This document shows positions 37,593 through 47,086 of a DNA stretch of 64,000 bases, piece after piece. Source of the DNA: Lachnospiraceae bacterium. Lineage in GTDB: Bacteria; Bacillota; Clostridia; Lachnospirales; Lachnospiraceae. The notes beneath the pieces were generated by a model. It saw nothing but the letters and a program-made list of their open reading frames with translations. It had not been told where the DNA came from and did no database searches. Location: the NCBI GenBank assembly GCA_910575555.1, contig CAJTFX010000003.1, forward strand, positions 124,001 to 188,000. Direction: 5' to 3'. Made by a program: the position numbers and the translations under genes. The number at the start of each line of letters is the position of its first letter. Positions within the stretch are counted from its first letter, which is position 1.

Positions 37593-37806
37593 CCGACTGC
37601 CAGGAACACAGTCTGTCGGGGAATGTTACGCATTTAAATTGTTTGTGGGAGATGCTTTAATGAATATGTTTTATCCAACCATATCAATGCTGTACACAGA
37701 TAAAGAAAAAATTTTAGAAAGTGCAAAACGCATTGGGGAAATGGGAGCGAAAACAATTTATTTTGGACATGGGAAACCAAAGCGAAATCGTAAATGGGTG
37801 AAATAA
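37585..37806 (+). pseudogene. Remnant of an MBL-fold metallohydrolase (C-terminal part)
   Basis: About 70 codons read GECYAFKLFVGDALMNMFYP then a helix KILESAKRIGEMGAKTIYFG and HGKPKRNR, the usual end of a small metallo-beta-lactamase fold hydrolase (the Asp of GDA and the His of GHG being metal ligands). The N-terminal two-thirds with the HxHxDH motif is missing and the preceding sequence is another gene, so this is a truncated relic. Confidence 0.6.
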
Positions 37807-37848
37807 AATGTGCACGGGAGCAAAAGTACCAGAAAGTGTGTTTAGATA

Positions 37849-38137
37849 ATGGTTTTGAACACAATACAAAAATTTATAAAAAAGCAAAAGGTTAGTTTCA
37901 TATGTTCTGTGGATGAGAATGGTTATCCGAATGTAAAAGCAATGTTAAAACCTAGAAAAATGAGTAGTTTGAAGGAATTCTATTTCTCTACAAATACATT
38001 ATCTCTTAGAGTGAAGCAGTTTCTAAATAATCCTAATGCAGTATTTATTTTTATCATAAGGGATTGATTAAATATATTGGTGTTATGTTAGTTGGAAAGA
38101 TGGAAGTCTTAACAGATCAGGAAACGAGGTATAAATG
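37849..38137 (+). pseudogene. Frameshifted pyridoxamine-5'-phosphate-oxidase-like gene
   Basis: The first frame gives 72 residues beginning MVLNTIQKFIKKQKVSFICS with VDENGYPNVKAM, typical of small FMN-binding split-barrel proteins, and then stops. A +1 shift near 38040 continues the family sequence in another frame (YFYHKGLIKYIGVMLVGKME then [11 protein letters not shown]) up to a stop at 38135-38137. The normal C-terminal part is also absent. The gene is broken. Confidence 0.65.
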
Positions 38138-38896
38138 GTAGGGATATATTTTAGCGGTACTGGCAATTCGAGATACGCAGTGGAATTCTTTTGTAATGAA
38201 TATGATGAAACTGCTAAATCCTTTTCAATAGAGGATAATAACATTGTTGAAGCTGTGAGAAATGAAGAAATGTTTGTATTTGCATATCCTGTGCAATATA
38301 GTACTGTGCCGAAGATACTGCGTGATTTTATAATTAAGAATAAAGAACTGTGGAAGAATAAAAAGGTTTTTGTTATTGTCACAATGGGATTGTTTAGTGG
38401 TGATGGGGCAGGAATTCTTGGACGGCTTTTAAAGCAATGCGGAGCAGAACTAATAGGCGGATTGCATTTGAAAATGCCGGATAGCATAGGCGATGAAAAA
38501 GTGTTGAAGCGTCCGCTGAAAAAGAACAAGGAGCTGGTGAAGAAAGCGGAGCAGAAGATTAGCAAGTCGGTTCAGCTTTTGAAATTAGGGAAACCAACCC
38601 AGGAGGGAATTGGCATATTATATCGCATGGCGGGTTTCTTTGGTCAAAGGTTGTATTTTGGACATAAGACAAAGAACTATTCAGATAAGCTGCGAGTGGA
38701 TGAAAATAAGTGCATAGGGTGTGGCAGGTGTGAAAAGTTATGTCCTATGAATAATATCAAGATTGTTGATAAGAAAGTGGTACAGAATAACCAGTGTACC
38801 ATGTGTTATAGGTGTATTAATAATTGCCCGAAGCAAGCTATGACCTTGCTTGGGAAAAAGGTTGTGGAGCAGAGTGTGATTGAGAAATATTTATGA
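38135..38896 (+). CDS. EFR1-type ferredoxin with flavodoxin domain
   Basis: A 253-residue protein. The N-terminal half is a flavodoxin-like fold ([17 protein letters not shown] gives the phosphate loop). The C-terminal 70 residues hold two [4Fe-4S] motifs, [12 protein letters not shown] and [12 protein letters not shown]. Such proteins move electrons between FMN and iron-sulfur centres in anaerobes; the partner is unknown. The start ATG 38135 overlaps the stop of the broken oxidase-like gene. Next to the left end of the mobile element. Confidence 0.88.
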   Translation: MVGIYFSGTGNSRYAVEFFCNEYDETAKSFSIEDNNIVEAVRNEEMFVFAYPVQYSTVPKILRDFIIKNKELWKNKKVFVIVTMGLFSGDGAGILGRLLKQCGAELIGGLHLKMPDSIGDEKVLKRPLKKNKELVKKAEQKISKSVQLLKLGKPTQEGIGILYRMAGFFGQRLYFGHKTKNYSDKLRVDENKCIGCGRCEKLCPMNNIKIVDKKVVQNNQCTMCYRCINNCPKQAMTLLGKKVVEQSVIEKYL

Positions 38897-39032
38897 TGAG
38901 GAGAGTGTAAATGGTACTGTTAGTGATGGATACACAGAACTTGATAACAAATTCGGATTTATCTACTAACTGTCTTAACTTTCCTTTATTTTCAAAGTTT
39001 TGCGATATGCCTAACCTTAAAATATGTATCCT

Positions 39033-39054
39033 TTTCCCTTGTTTTTGCCCTTAT
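39033..39054 (+). repeat. Left end repeat of the element
   Basis: TTTCCCTTGTTTTTGCCCTT followed by AT; 21 of 22 bases match 50246-50267 in the same orientation. A nearby AAGGGAAAGT (39066 on) is an inverted copy of part of it. Likely integrase arm sites or att region. Confidence 0.6.
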
Positions 39055-39098
39055 CAGCAAGTTACAAGGGAAAGTTTTTCTTATTCAGTTTTCATCGC

Positions 39099-40313
39099 TT
39101 AACTCATTCCCACAACCTTATCCAACAACTTTGCGGAATCCCGCTTCGCCTCCCTTGTGGCGTGTGCATAGACATTCATTGTAGTGCTTACGTCCGAATG
39201 TCCTAAAAGCTCCTGCACGTCTTTTGGCTGCGCCCCGTTTGATAACAGGTTTGTTGTGTAGGTATGCCTTAGTGTGTGGAAGTGGAAACCCTCTAACTCC
39301 GGTACTTTCCTTACTGCTGTCCGGCAGGCTGTTTCTACGGTGGCGAGAAGTTCAAGACAGCCATCTTCCCTCAGACATACAAAGGAGATTTCCGTATAAT
39401 CCTCCGGCGCATTTTCTGTCATTGGCAGATTGTAATACTCATAATGCACCCTGTTTTTCTCGGTAACTTCCCTATAGAAATTCTTGTGATAGAGTTCGCC
39501 ATACCGCATACGGTTTTTAAGCTGCTGTTTTCTTGTTTTCTTCAAGATGTCAGCGAGGGCATTTCCAAAATCAACTATACGCACTTTTTTCCTCTTGGTT
39601 GAGCCGATTTCGTGCTTATGGGTAGCGCCGTTGTAACGGACACTCCTGCGGACTGTCAGATATTGTTCCTCAAGGTTGATGTCCTGCCAAGTCAGACCTG
39701 CCACTTCCCCAAGCCTAAGCCCGGTGAAATAAGCTATCTGTACAGGCAGGATTGCGTCTTTGCTTCGTTTTCCAAGTTGTGCAGTCAGTTTTTGATACTG
39801 CTCATACGAAATAGGCTTGACCTTGCCTGTTTCAGCGTCCGTTTCCTCCGCAAACAAATCCATATCGTCCTTTTTGTGTCTCATTACCACATACTGCATG
39901 GGATTAAATGTGATGTACTGTTTCGGGAACACTGCAAAGCGGAAGGACTGCTGCAACACTGCGGAGTAAGACCGTATATAGTCAATAGAATATCCCTTTG
40001 AAACAAAGTCCTCAACCGTTCCACCGAATGAGAGCAAATCCATAAACTGCTGTAAATGCCCCGAAGTAACTGTTTTTAGCTTTCGTCTGCTTACAGGGTG
40101 CTGTTTAATGCGGTTGATTGCCTGTAAATAAGTACCGACAGTGCCATTGCTCAATGTTCCTGTCTTTAATTCTTCCTCTGCCCATGTGTCAAGCAACTGT
40201 CCGAGAGTGATATTATCCGCCTTTGCAATGAATTTCTTGCTTTCATAATCCTCCATTGCCTGCCTTAACAGCTTTTCCGTTTCGCTCTTGCTTTCTGAAA
40301 ATAAGGATAGCAT
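39099..40313 (-). CDS. int: Tyrosine recombinase/integrase
   Basis: A 404-residue integrase of the Tn916-like group. Residues about 35-130 form the SAM-like core-binding domain and 165-400 the catalytic domain, with Arg200 (TGLRLGEV), His346-x-x-Arg349 (HTLRHT), His372 (LGHSD) and Tyr382 (NVYAH). It ends toward the left border, as is usual. The open frame extends about 32 codons upstream of ATG 40313 without an ATG, GTG or TTG start, so a longer product from a rare start or a lost N-terminal arm-binding domain is possible. Confidence 0.92.
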   Translation of the reverse strand: MLSLFSESKSETEKLLRQAMEDYESKKFIAKADNITLGQLLDTWAEEELKTGTLSNGTVGTYLQAINRIKQHPVSRRKLKTVTSGHLQQFMDLLSFGGTVEDFVSKGYSIDYIRSYSAVLQQSFRFAVFPKQYITFNPMQYVVMRHKKDDMDLFAEETDAETGKVKPISYEQYQKLTAQLGKRSKDAILPVQIAYFTGLRLGEVAGLTWQDINLEEQYLTVRRSVRYNGATHKHEIGSTKRKKVRIVDFGNALADILKKTRKQQLKNRMRYGELYHKNFYREVTEKNRVHYEYYNLPMTENAPEDYTEISFVCLREDGCLELLATVETACRTAVRKVPELEGFHFHTLRHTYTTNLLSNGAQPKDVQELLGHSDVSTTMNVYAHATREAKRDSAKLLDKVVGMS

Positions 40314-40329
40314 AAAATCTGCCGTCCCG

Positions 40330-40950
40330 CTATACCGAATCGGAATCTTCCCCTGATAAGAGAACGGAAAGCCTTGCAGCGGCGGTGTCAGGGTTTTTGG
40401 AGTAGAGCCTCACTATGTCGCCCATATCATTAAGGGCATTTACAGTGTGGGTAATCTCCCGCAGGAACATGATTTCATTATATTCCCTTTCCGATTCAAA
40501 TCCCATTGTCTCCGCAAGTCTTGCGCTTTCCTCATTTCCTTTAAATTTCCTGCACGCAAGGCGGAACGAATCCACAAACAGCTCATATTCCTGCAACATC
40601 AGTAACAACAGGTCTTTTGAAAAGTCTGATTCGGAAGTTTCCATGTCATAAGGCAGCTTTGAAAAAATGGAAGACATGGCATCACGTATTAACATTTCCT
40701 TTTTATCCGTAATGTCAGATTCGTATTCCTCCGTTTCGCCTTTTAACCACTCTACGGAAACATGGAGGGCATCTGCCAAACCGTCAAGGACAAGTTTCTT
40801 GGTGTTGTCAATCGTTCCTGCCTCGTACCTCTGAATGGTGGATGCGGTGACGCCCATTTTTTCAGCAACATAAGGCTGGTTGACGCCCAGTTCCAGTCTC
40901 CGTTGTTTTGCTCTGTCGCCGATTATCCGGCGCAACTCTTTGTCTTTCAT
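40330..40950 (-). CDS. XRE family regulator
   Basis: A 206-residue protein with an N-terminal helix-turn-helix (RRLELGVNQPYVAEKMGVTA and STIQRYEAG, residues about 17-49) and a long helical C-terminal part. AGGAGG lies before its ATG at 40950 on the minus strand. It is transcribed away from the excisionase gene across a region with three palindromes, and likely represses both directions, as a phage-type switch for the element. Confidence 0.88.
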   Translation of the reverse strand: MKDKELRRIIGDRAKQRRLELGVNQPYVAEKMGVTASTIQRYEAGTIDNTKKLVLDGLADALHVSVEWLKGETEEYESDITDKKEMLIRDAMSSIFSKLPYDMETSESDFSKDLLLLMLQEYELFVDSFRLACRKFKGNEESARLAETMGFESEREYNEIMFLREITHTVNALNDMGDIVRLYSKNPDTAAARLSVLLSGEDSDSV

Positions 40951-40970
40951 GTTGGGTTTCCTCCTTTATC

Positions 40971-40994
40971 GGTATGGTTAAAGTATACCATACC
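40971..40994. promoter_or_regulatory. Operator-like palindrome over the XRE promoter
   Basis: GGTATGGT and ACCATACC are exact inverted arms around eight bases; the spacer includes the minus-strand -10 TATACT. Probable autoregulatory site of the XRE protein. Confidence 0.6.
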
Positions 40995-41048
40995 AAAACC
41001 ATTATTGCAGTATGCAAGTTAAAAATAATTTTTAAAATCACATAACGC

Positions 41049-41108
41049 TTGGCAAAGAAATATAAATGATGTATAGTAAGCATACTATATAATTGCATAA
41101 TGCAATTC
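41049..41108 (+). promoter_or_regulatory. Excisionase promoter with two palindromes
   Basis: TTGGCA (41049-41054), 17-base spacer, TATAGT (41072-41077). The -10 lies inside the perfect inverted repeat TATAGTA-AGCA-TACTATA (41072-41089), and AATTGCAT-A-ATGCAATT follows directly after. Suited to repression by the XRE protein. Confidence 0.6.
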
Positions 41109-41124
41109 AAGAGGAGGAGAATGA

Positions 41125-41355
41125 ATGGCAGAAATGAAGATTGCCCTTTCCATTGAGGAGGCGGCAGACTACACAGGCATCGGTCGGAACACACTGAGAA
41201 AGCTGGTGGAATGGGATAAACTCCCTGTATTGAAAGTGGGGAGAAAGGTACTTATCAAAAAGGACATTCTGGAACTGTTTATGACGGTCAATGAAGGAAG
41301 GGATTTGCGGGACAAGGGAAATGTCAAGGCTGTCACAAGAAAGGCGGTTGTATAA
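41125..41355 (+). CDS. xis: Excisionase / MerR-like helix-turn-helix protein
   Basis: A 76-residue protein with AGGAGG before ATG 41125. The sequence LSIEEAADYTGIGRNTLRKL followed by VGRKVLIKKDILELF is the winged-helix excisionase family that directs integrase toward excision. Size and position beside the integrase fit. Confidence 0.88.
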   Translation: MAEMKIALSIEEAADYTGIGRNTLRKLVEWDKLPVLKVGRKVLIKKDILELFMTVNEGRDLRDKGNVKAVTRKAVV

Positions 41356-41376
41356 AGGACAGATAAGCAGCTACAG

Positions 41377-41440
41377 TGAACTTAAAAAATACAATCATTT
41401 TTGGAAAATGAACTTAAAAAGTGCAATTACTTTGAACAAA
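41377..41440 (+). repeat. Two 32-base direct repeats
   Basis: Units begin at 41377 and 41409, both with TGAACTTAAAAA and then a CAAT-Y-A-Y-TTT core. They lie between xis and the hairpins before the relaxase gene and could be binding sites for excisionase or relaxase accessory proteins. Confidence 0.4.
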
Positions 41441-41621
41441 GTCAGTTGACCGCCGGAAACAGCAGAAATGTAATTCAGCGTAATCCGTATATTGGGTACA
41501 GATAAGGATAACAAAGACGGGCAGAAATAAAAGGACTGCTGGAAAAACAGGCATAAAACAGCCGAAAAATTGTTTCCAATATGCTGAAAGCACATTTCAC
41601 TGGATACCCTCGGAGAGCCCC

Positions 41622-41704
41622 GCAGTATTGGCAAGCCAATGTTCCATTGGCTTTGACAATACTGCTAGGGGGTTATCATCTATGGCAGAGCCAAGATGAT
41701 AACC
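41622..41704 (+). other. oriT-like pair of hairpins
   Basis: Hairpin 1: GCAGTATTG (41622) pairs with CAATACTGC (to 41665), with inner stem GCCAATG / CATTGGC. Hairpin 2: GGTTATCATC (41671) pairs with GATGATAACC (to 41704), with inner TGGC / GCCA. They lie 33 bases before the MobV relaxase gene, the usual site of the transfer origin in such elements. The nick site is not identified. Confidence 0.5.
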
Positions 41705-41736
41705 GCACTGTTTCAACATGAAATCAAGGAGGAAAC

Positions 41737-43013
41737 ATGGGAGAGATTTCTTTCAGCAACCACATCAGCAATAAGAAAAGCGCAATCAACAGCAAGGCAA
41801 AACTCGCCGGAGTTGCAAAACACAATCTGAGGAAATACCATTCGCAGGATTACAGCAGGGATAACATCACACTTCTTTATGGGACAACCAATCTCATGCA
41901 GGACGTGAAAAATGTATACCGTAAAGAATTTGATGCCGCACTGCATGAATACAATGCAAAGCAGACAAGACCGGAAAGACGGATTGGCGATTATTTTGAA
42001 CATGTGTCCGAAACGGAACAGGACATGACGGTGGAAGTCATCATACAATGCGGGGATAAAAAATTTGGGGAACAGAACAGCGGGGACAAAATATTTATGA
42101 AATAGGTCTATAAGCAGCTCATTTTGAAATTGCAGGAGTATCTGCCGGATTTTAAGATTGCAAATGCAGCAGTCTATTTTGATGAAGCAAGCCCGCATAT
42201 GCACGTTGTAGGAGTTCCGGTAGGGAGGGGATTTAAGCGGGGGCTGTCAACAAAAGTGTCAAAACGTTCCGTATTCACGCCCCAAGTCCTGTCGGAAATT
42301 TTGCAGGATAAAATGCGGGCAGATGCAAGCTATTATATGAAAGACATATTCCAGCAGGAAGTAAGAGCAAAGAAAAAGGACAAAAACCATGACCTGACGG
42401 TTGCGGAATACAAAGTTGCAAATGAGGAAGAAAAGATTGAAAAACTATCAACGGATAAAATAGGACTGGAGGCTGACATTCTCGTTCTGAACCATCAGAA
42501 ATCCATTACGCAGAAAAATTAGAGGAACTGGACGGGGAGATTGAAAGTTCCAATATCTTTCTGAATGCACTCCAAAAGATAAAGCAGTTTATACAGGCGT
42601 ACCTTCCCTTTGCGCCATTGATTGAGGAATTTGCGAACCATGTGGAACGTGGGGAGGATATAGAGGCAGGAAACAGCTTTCGGGGACTGTTTACCGCACT
42701 TGGGGAGCTGCTCAATTCATTTAAGGAAATCATTGTGGACGGACTGTGCTGGTTTCCACGCCTTATGCGGTGGCAGACCTCAAAGGGTGAAGTTTCCCCT
42801 GTGTTTGAAGATAACAGGAATGAAGGCTATTATTACCGGCTGAAATCCTATATGGATATCCATACAAGGCAGGAATACCCAAAGGAACTGATACAGCCGG
42901 AAATCAAGCCTGAAAACCGCACAGACACAATGGAACAGTTGGCGCAGAATGTGGAGGCTGCCGAAAAGCAGGTACAGCTTATGGGTGTAAAAATGAGCAG
43001 GAACCATATGTAA
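41737..43013 (+). pseudogene. MobV-type relaxase gene with stop codon and frameshift
   Basis: Piece 1 (41737-42105) is the Pre/Mob N-terminus, with KLAGVAKHNLRKYHSQDYSR and a helix of the relaxase fold. An in-frame TAG at 42103-42105 interrupts it, and the same frame continues with VYKQLILKLQEYLPDFKIAN and the metal motif FDEASPHMH. Near 42510-42520 the frame stops again and the coiled-coil and C-terminal part continues in another frame (AEKLEELDGEI onward) to 43013. The full product would be about 425 residues and would nick oriT for mobilization. As it stands it should be inactive. Confidence 0.8.
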
Positions 43014-43163
43014 ATAGATTATAACATCTTTATTTATCAATATCATTTATATATAATCTGTATATCATTTTCAAGCTATAACAAATCCATCGAAATTTCG
43101 ATGGATTACATAAAAACTAATGAGTTTATTTCACGCTATTGCACAAGATAATTCCGCAATAAT

Positions 43164-43193
43164 CTGTTATTTTTACTAGATTTATGGTAAAAT
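43164..43193 (+). promoter_or_regulatory. Promoter for the mod-res operon
   Basis: CTGTTA (43164-43169), 18-base spacer, TAAAAT (43188-43193) with an extended TG at 43185-43186, about 47 bases before ATG 43240. Confidence 0.5.
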
Positions 43194-43239
43194 TAGTCAA
43201 GTGCAAGATATAGATACATTTAATATTGTGGAGGAACTA

Positions 43240-44871
43240 ATGAGTATAAACATTTCAAAGAAAAAGAGAGATGACCTATTAGATAAAATAAAAGAGATAC
43301 GAAATTATATAGCGTCGGCACCGCAAGATGAAAACACCGGAAATCTGTTATTATACTTAAACCAAATAGAAAAAGATGTCAATGGGAAAAAATATGGTTT
43401 AGTTTTCGAAGAACATAGAGAAAAGATAAATGATATTCTTGATACACATACGCCTGTATTGGAAGAAGACAAAGAGTTGTTTGTTGATAAAGGTAACGGG
43501 CAGATGAATTTTTTAATAGAGGGTGATAATCTATCTGCATTATAATTATTGGAGAAAACACATAAGGGAAAAATAGATGTCATTTATATTGATCCACCCT
43601 ATAATACTGGTGCCAAGGATTTTATTTATGATGATACATATGTAGAAACAACAGATGGATTTAATCACAGCAAATGGCTCTCATTTATGAATAACAGACT
43701 TAAAATTGCTAAGATGCTTTTGAAACCCTCTGGTGTAATTTTTCTTTCAATAGATGACAATGAAATGGCACAATTGAAATTATTATGTGAGGAAATATTT
43801 GGAGCAAATAATTTTGTGGGAGTTATTTTATGGAAGAAGAAAACAAATGGTAATAATATGGGCTGGTTACCACCTGTACATGATTATATACTTTGCTTTT
43901 CAAAATCAATAGATTATATCTTTGATATGGGATTTGAAGTATCTAAAGAAGAAATTGAAAAAAAATATAAGAATCCTGACAATGATCCGCGTGGACCATG
44001 GACAACAACAGATTTATCTGCGAATCATAAAGGACCTGATTTCGCAATTACCAATCCAGCAAATGGTGATGTGTTTTATCCGCCTGAAGGCAGATACTGG
44101 GTTTTTAATGAGCAAGAAGTGCTTAAACGCATAGCAGATGGCAGAATTATCTTTGGTAAGAACGGAACAGATAGACCTGTTCAGAAGGTTTTTCTTAATA
44201 ATCGTACATTGTCTAAGAGAAAAGCAGAGTCTTGGTGGGATGAACATGGATTGAATGCTGATGCAACACAAGAATTAAAAAATATTTTTGGGGTAGCAAA
44301 AGTATTTACACATCCCAAGCCTACAAAACTCATACAAGATATTTTAAAAATGTCTTGTGATAAGAAAGCAACTATTCTTGATTTTTTTGCAGGTTCAGGA
44401 ACTACGGGACATGCGGTAATGAAGCTTAATGCAGAGGATTGTGGATTGCGTCGTTTTATCCTTTGTACCAATAATGAAAACAATATTTGCAAGGACGTTA
44501 CATATGAGCGTCTGAAAAGAGTAATTGAAAAGGAAAAATATGTTGAAAGCCTGAAATATTACAAAATTGATTATATCCCGATTAGTGACCGCTTGTATTA
44601 TGAGTATGCTGATGAATTGCTTCTGCATATCCGTGAACTGGTAGAATTGGAAAATGGAATTGATTTCATAAATAATTCAGAAGTTGCAATTATCCTAACC
44701 GAAAAAGAAGCAGACGATTATATTAATCGGCTCAACAAGGATTCAGATTGCAAAATAATTTATTTAGGACATGATATACTTCTTTCTGGTGAACAGGCAG
44801 AAAAGGTGCGAAAATTAAATATTAAGATAAATAACATTCCTGATTATTACTATAGGGAGTTAGAGGGCTGA
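43240..44871 (+). pseudogene. mod: Type III restriction-modification methyltransferase (mod) with in-frame stop
   Basis: ATG 43240 has GGAGG five bases upstream. The first 101 codons are the Mod N-terminal region. A TAA at 43543-43545 breaks the phrase NLSAL-stop-LLEKTHKGKIDVIYID, and the frame then continues unbroken to 44871. Motif IV DPPY comes first and motif I (FFAGSGTTGHA) last, the order of beta-class N6-adenine methyltransferases such as type III Mod, with the target-recognition region between. Restart at TTG 43549 is conceivable but has a poor ribosome site and would lack the N-terminus. Probably inactive, or a sequencing or strain-level change. Confidence 0.82.
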
Positions 44872-44873
44872 AT

Positions 44874-47069
44874 ATGAACATAGAACTGGCAGATTTCCAA
44901 TTAAAAGCAATTGCAGATTTGATGGAGGCAATGGAATGTGACAAGAAAGAAATCATTTTGAAAAGCTGTACTGGAAGCGGAAAAACAATTATTTTAACAC
45001 ACTTTATGGACGAGTATCTGAAAAGTTATAACAAGCAGATATTTATTTGGCTTACTCCGGGAAAAGGAAATCTTGAGGAACAGAGCAAGGAAAAAATGGA
45101 TAGATACATTCATGGAAGCCGAACAAAATTGTTATGCGACGTTATGGCAGGCGGATTTGAAGAAAATGACTGCTGCTTTATCAATTGGGAGAAACTCATC
45201 AAAAAAGGTAATAATGCGTTAAAAGACAGTGAACGGGTTAATTTTTTGGATTGCATCTTCCATGCCTTAGAAGAAGGACTGACATTTAAAATTATTGTGG
45301 ATGAATCTCACCAAAATGATACCATTAAGGCGGAAGAAATTATTGATTATTTTAAAACTGAGAAGATTGTGCGATGCTCTGCAACACCAAAGAATTATAA
45401 GGATGCATATTTAATTGAAATCCCGGAAGAAGATGTCATTGCAGAAGGGCTAATAAAAAAATTGCTGCTTATTAATGAGAATTTTGAACAGAATATAAGC
45501 GTTGAAGATCAGGTTTCTTATCTCATGGATAAGGCCCTTACAAAACGCCGCAAATTGCATTCAGAATTTTTGAGAAGGAAAGTTGATGTAAATCCATTGA
45601 TAGTTGTTCAGTTACCTAATAAGTCGGATGTTCTTTTGGAGAGCATCGAAACCTATCTTTCTGCACAAGGAATTACATATGAAAATAATCAATTAGCGGT
45701 ATGGCTTGCAGATAAGAAACAAAACTTAGAGTCCATTTCGGAAAATAATGCGGAATCAATAGTCGTAATTATTAAGCAAGCTATTGCGACGGGATGGGAT
45801 TGTCCAAGAGCACATATACTTGTCAAGCTGCGTGATAATATGAGTGAAACATTTGAGATTCAGACAATTGGAAGAATCCGCAGGATGCCGGAAGCAAAAC
45901 ATTATGAAGACGATTTGCTGGACTGCTGCTATCTTTATACTCTGGATGAAAAATTTACAGAAAATGTAAAAAGGAGTTTAGGGAAAGGGGCTTTGGAAGA
46001 AAGGGACTTGACTTTGAAACGTGAATATAGTCACTTTACCCTTATTTGTCAGCAAAAGACAAATGTTCCCTTCCCAAGAGATGCAAAATTGGCGTTAAAG
46101 GTCATAAAAAAGTATTTTGCCAGCCAATACAATCTGGATGGGAAAGCTGTAGAAAACAGAAAAAAGTTAGAAGCACACAAATATGATTTCAACACAGATA
46201 TTATAGATTATACCAAGTCAGGAGAACTGGCTACTTTGTCCAAAGAAGAATTTGATAATTTGAATGAAATAAAAATCAGGGAAAAATTAACGACACACAA
46301 ACATGGAAAAGAATATCATCATTGTGTTGCTGAAATCGGAATGAAGGTGGGTCTTGACTATAATAATATGAATGCAATTATGCGCAAATTATTTTTGAAA
46401 GACTTGCGTTCAGAGTATACTCTTTTGATATTAGAAATCAGAGAGTTGTATGCATTTGTCATTAATAATAAGCGCCGATTAATTGATGATGTCCGTATTG
46501 CAATGGCATCGGAAACTGCACAAATAAAAATAGAGTCTAATATGATAACTGAAAAGCCGTGGAGTTTCCCATTAAATTATATGTTTGCGTATGACGGCAG
46601 TGCTAAAGATCAAATGGAACTGATCAAAAATGTATATAAAGGGTATAGGGCTTCAGCGGAAGTTCGATCAGAACCTGAAAAAATATATGAAAAATACTGT
46701 GAATCCAATAATCGTGTAGAATGGTTCTACAAAAATGGAGATAAAGGCAACGAGTATTTTTCTATTGTGTATGAAGATAATGCTGGAAAACAAAAATCTT
46801 TTTATCCCGATTATATAGTCCATGATACAGAAGGAAATACATGGATTATAGAAACAAAGGGAGGTTTTTCGAAATCAGGACAGAGCGAAGATATTGATAA
46901 ATTTACGTCTAAAAAATTTGCGGTATTAAAAAAATATCTGGATAAATATAATCTTCAGGGTGGTTTAGTGCGTCAGGATAAGCAAAGTTCTGAACTATGT
47001 ATCTGTACAGAAGAATACTCAAATGATATAAAAGACGATAATTGGAAACTGTTAAAAGAAATATTGTAA
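44874..47069 (+). CDS. res: Type III restriction enzyme, Res subunit
   Basis: A 731-residue helicase-nuclease, intact, two bases after mod. Helicase motifs: Walker A SCTGSGKT (31-38), DESH at 143-146, CSATP near 164, and QTIGRIRRMP as motif VI. The C-terminal PD-(D/E)xK nuclease has Pro645-Asp646 and Glu660-Thr-Lys662 (IIETKGG). It needs Mod to recognise DNA, so the mod defect would silence restriction. Res is shorter than the usual 900-1000 residues but has all motifs. Confidence 0.9.
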   Translation: MNIELADFQLKAIADLMEAMECDKKEIILKSCTGSGKTIILTHFMDEYLKSYNKQIFIWLTPGKGNLEEQSKEKMDRYIHGSRTKLLCDVMAGGFEENDCCFINWEKLIKKGNNALKDSERVNFLDCIFHALEEGLTFKIIVDESHQNDTIKAEEIIDYFKTEKIVRCSATPKNYKDAYLIEIPEEDVIAEGLIKKLLLINENFEQNISVEDQVSYLMDKALTKRRKLHSEFLRRKVDVNPLIVVQLPNKSDVLLESIETYLSAQGITYENNQLAVWLADKKQNLESISENNAESIVVIIKQAIATGWDCPRAHILVKLRDNMSETFEIQTIGRIRRMPEAKHYEDDLLDCCYLYTLDEKFTENVKRSLGKGALEERDLTLKREYSHFTLICQQKTNVPFPRDAKLALKVIKKYFASQYNLDGKAVENRKKLEAHKYDFNTDIIDYTKSGELATLSKEEFDNLNEIKIREKLTTHKHGKEYHHCVAEIGMKVGLDYNNMNAIMRKLFLKDLRSEYTLLILEIRELYAFVINNKRRLIDDVRIAMASETAQIKIESNMITEKPWSFPLNYMFAYDGSAKDQMELIKNVYKGYRASAEVRSEPEKIYEKYCESNNRVEWFYKNGDKGNEYFSIVYEDNAGKQKSFYPDYIVHDTEGNTWIIETKGGFSKSGQSEDIDKFTSKKFAVLKKYLDKYNLQGGLVRQDKQSSELCICTEEYSNDIKDDNWKLLKEIL

Positions 47070-47086
47070 GCATTGAGGAGAAAAAT

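Noticed and set aside
39224-40001. Plus-strand open frames across the integrase gene
   Set aside because: They are shadows of the minus-strand integrase, which has all catalytic residues.
41737-44871. Alternative genetic code with stop codons read as Gln on the element
   Set aside because: TAA and TAG also serve as normal stops for intact genes on the same element, and the relaxase has a frameshift too, so decay is simpler.
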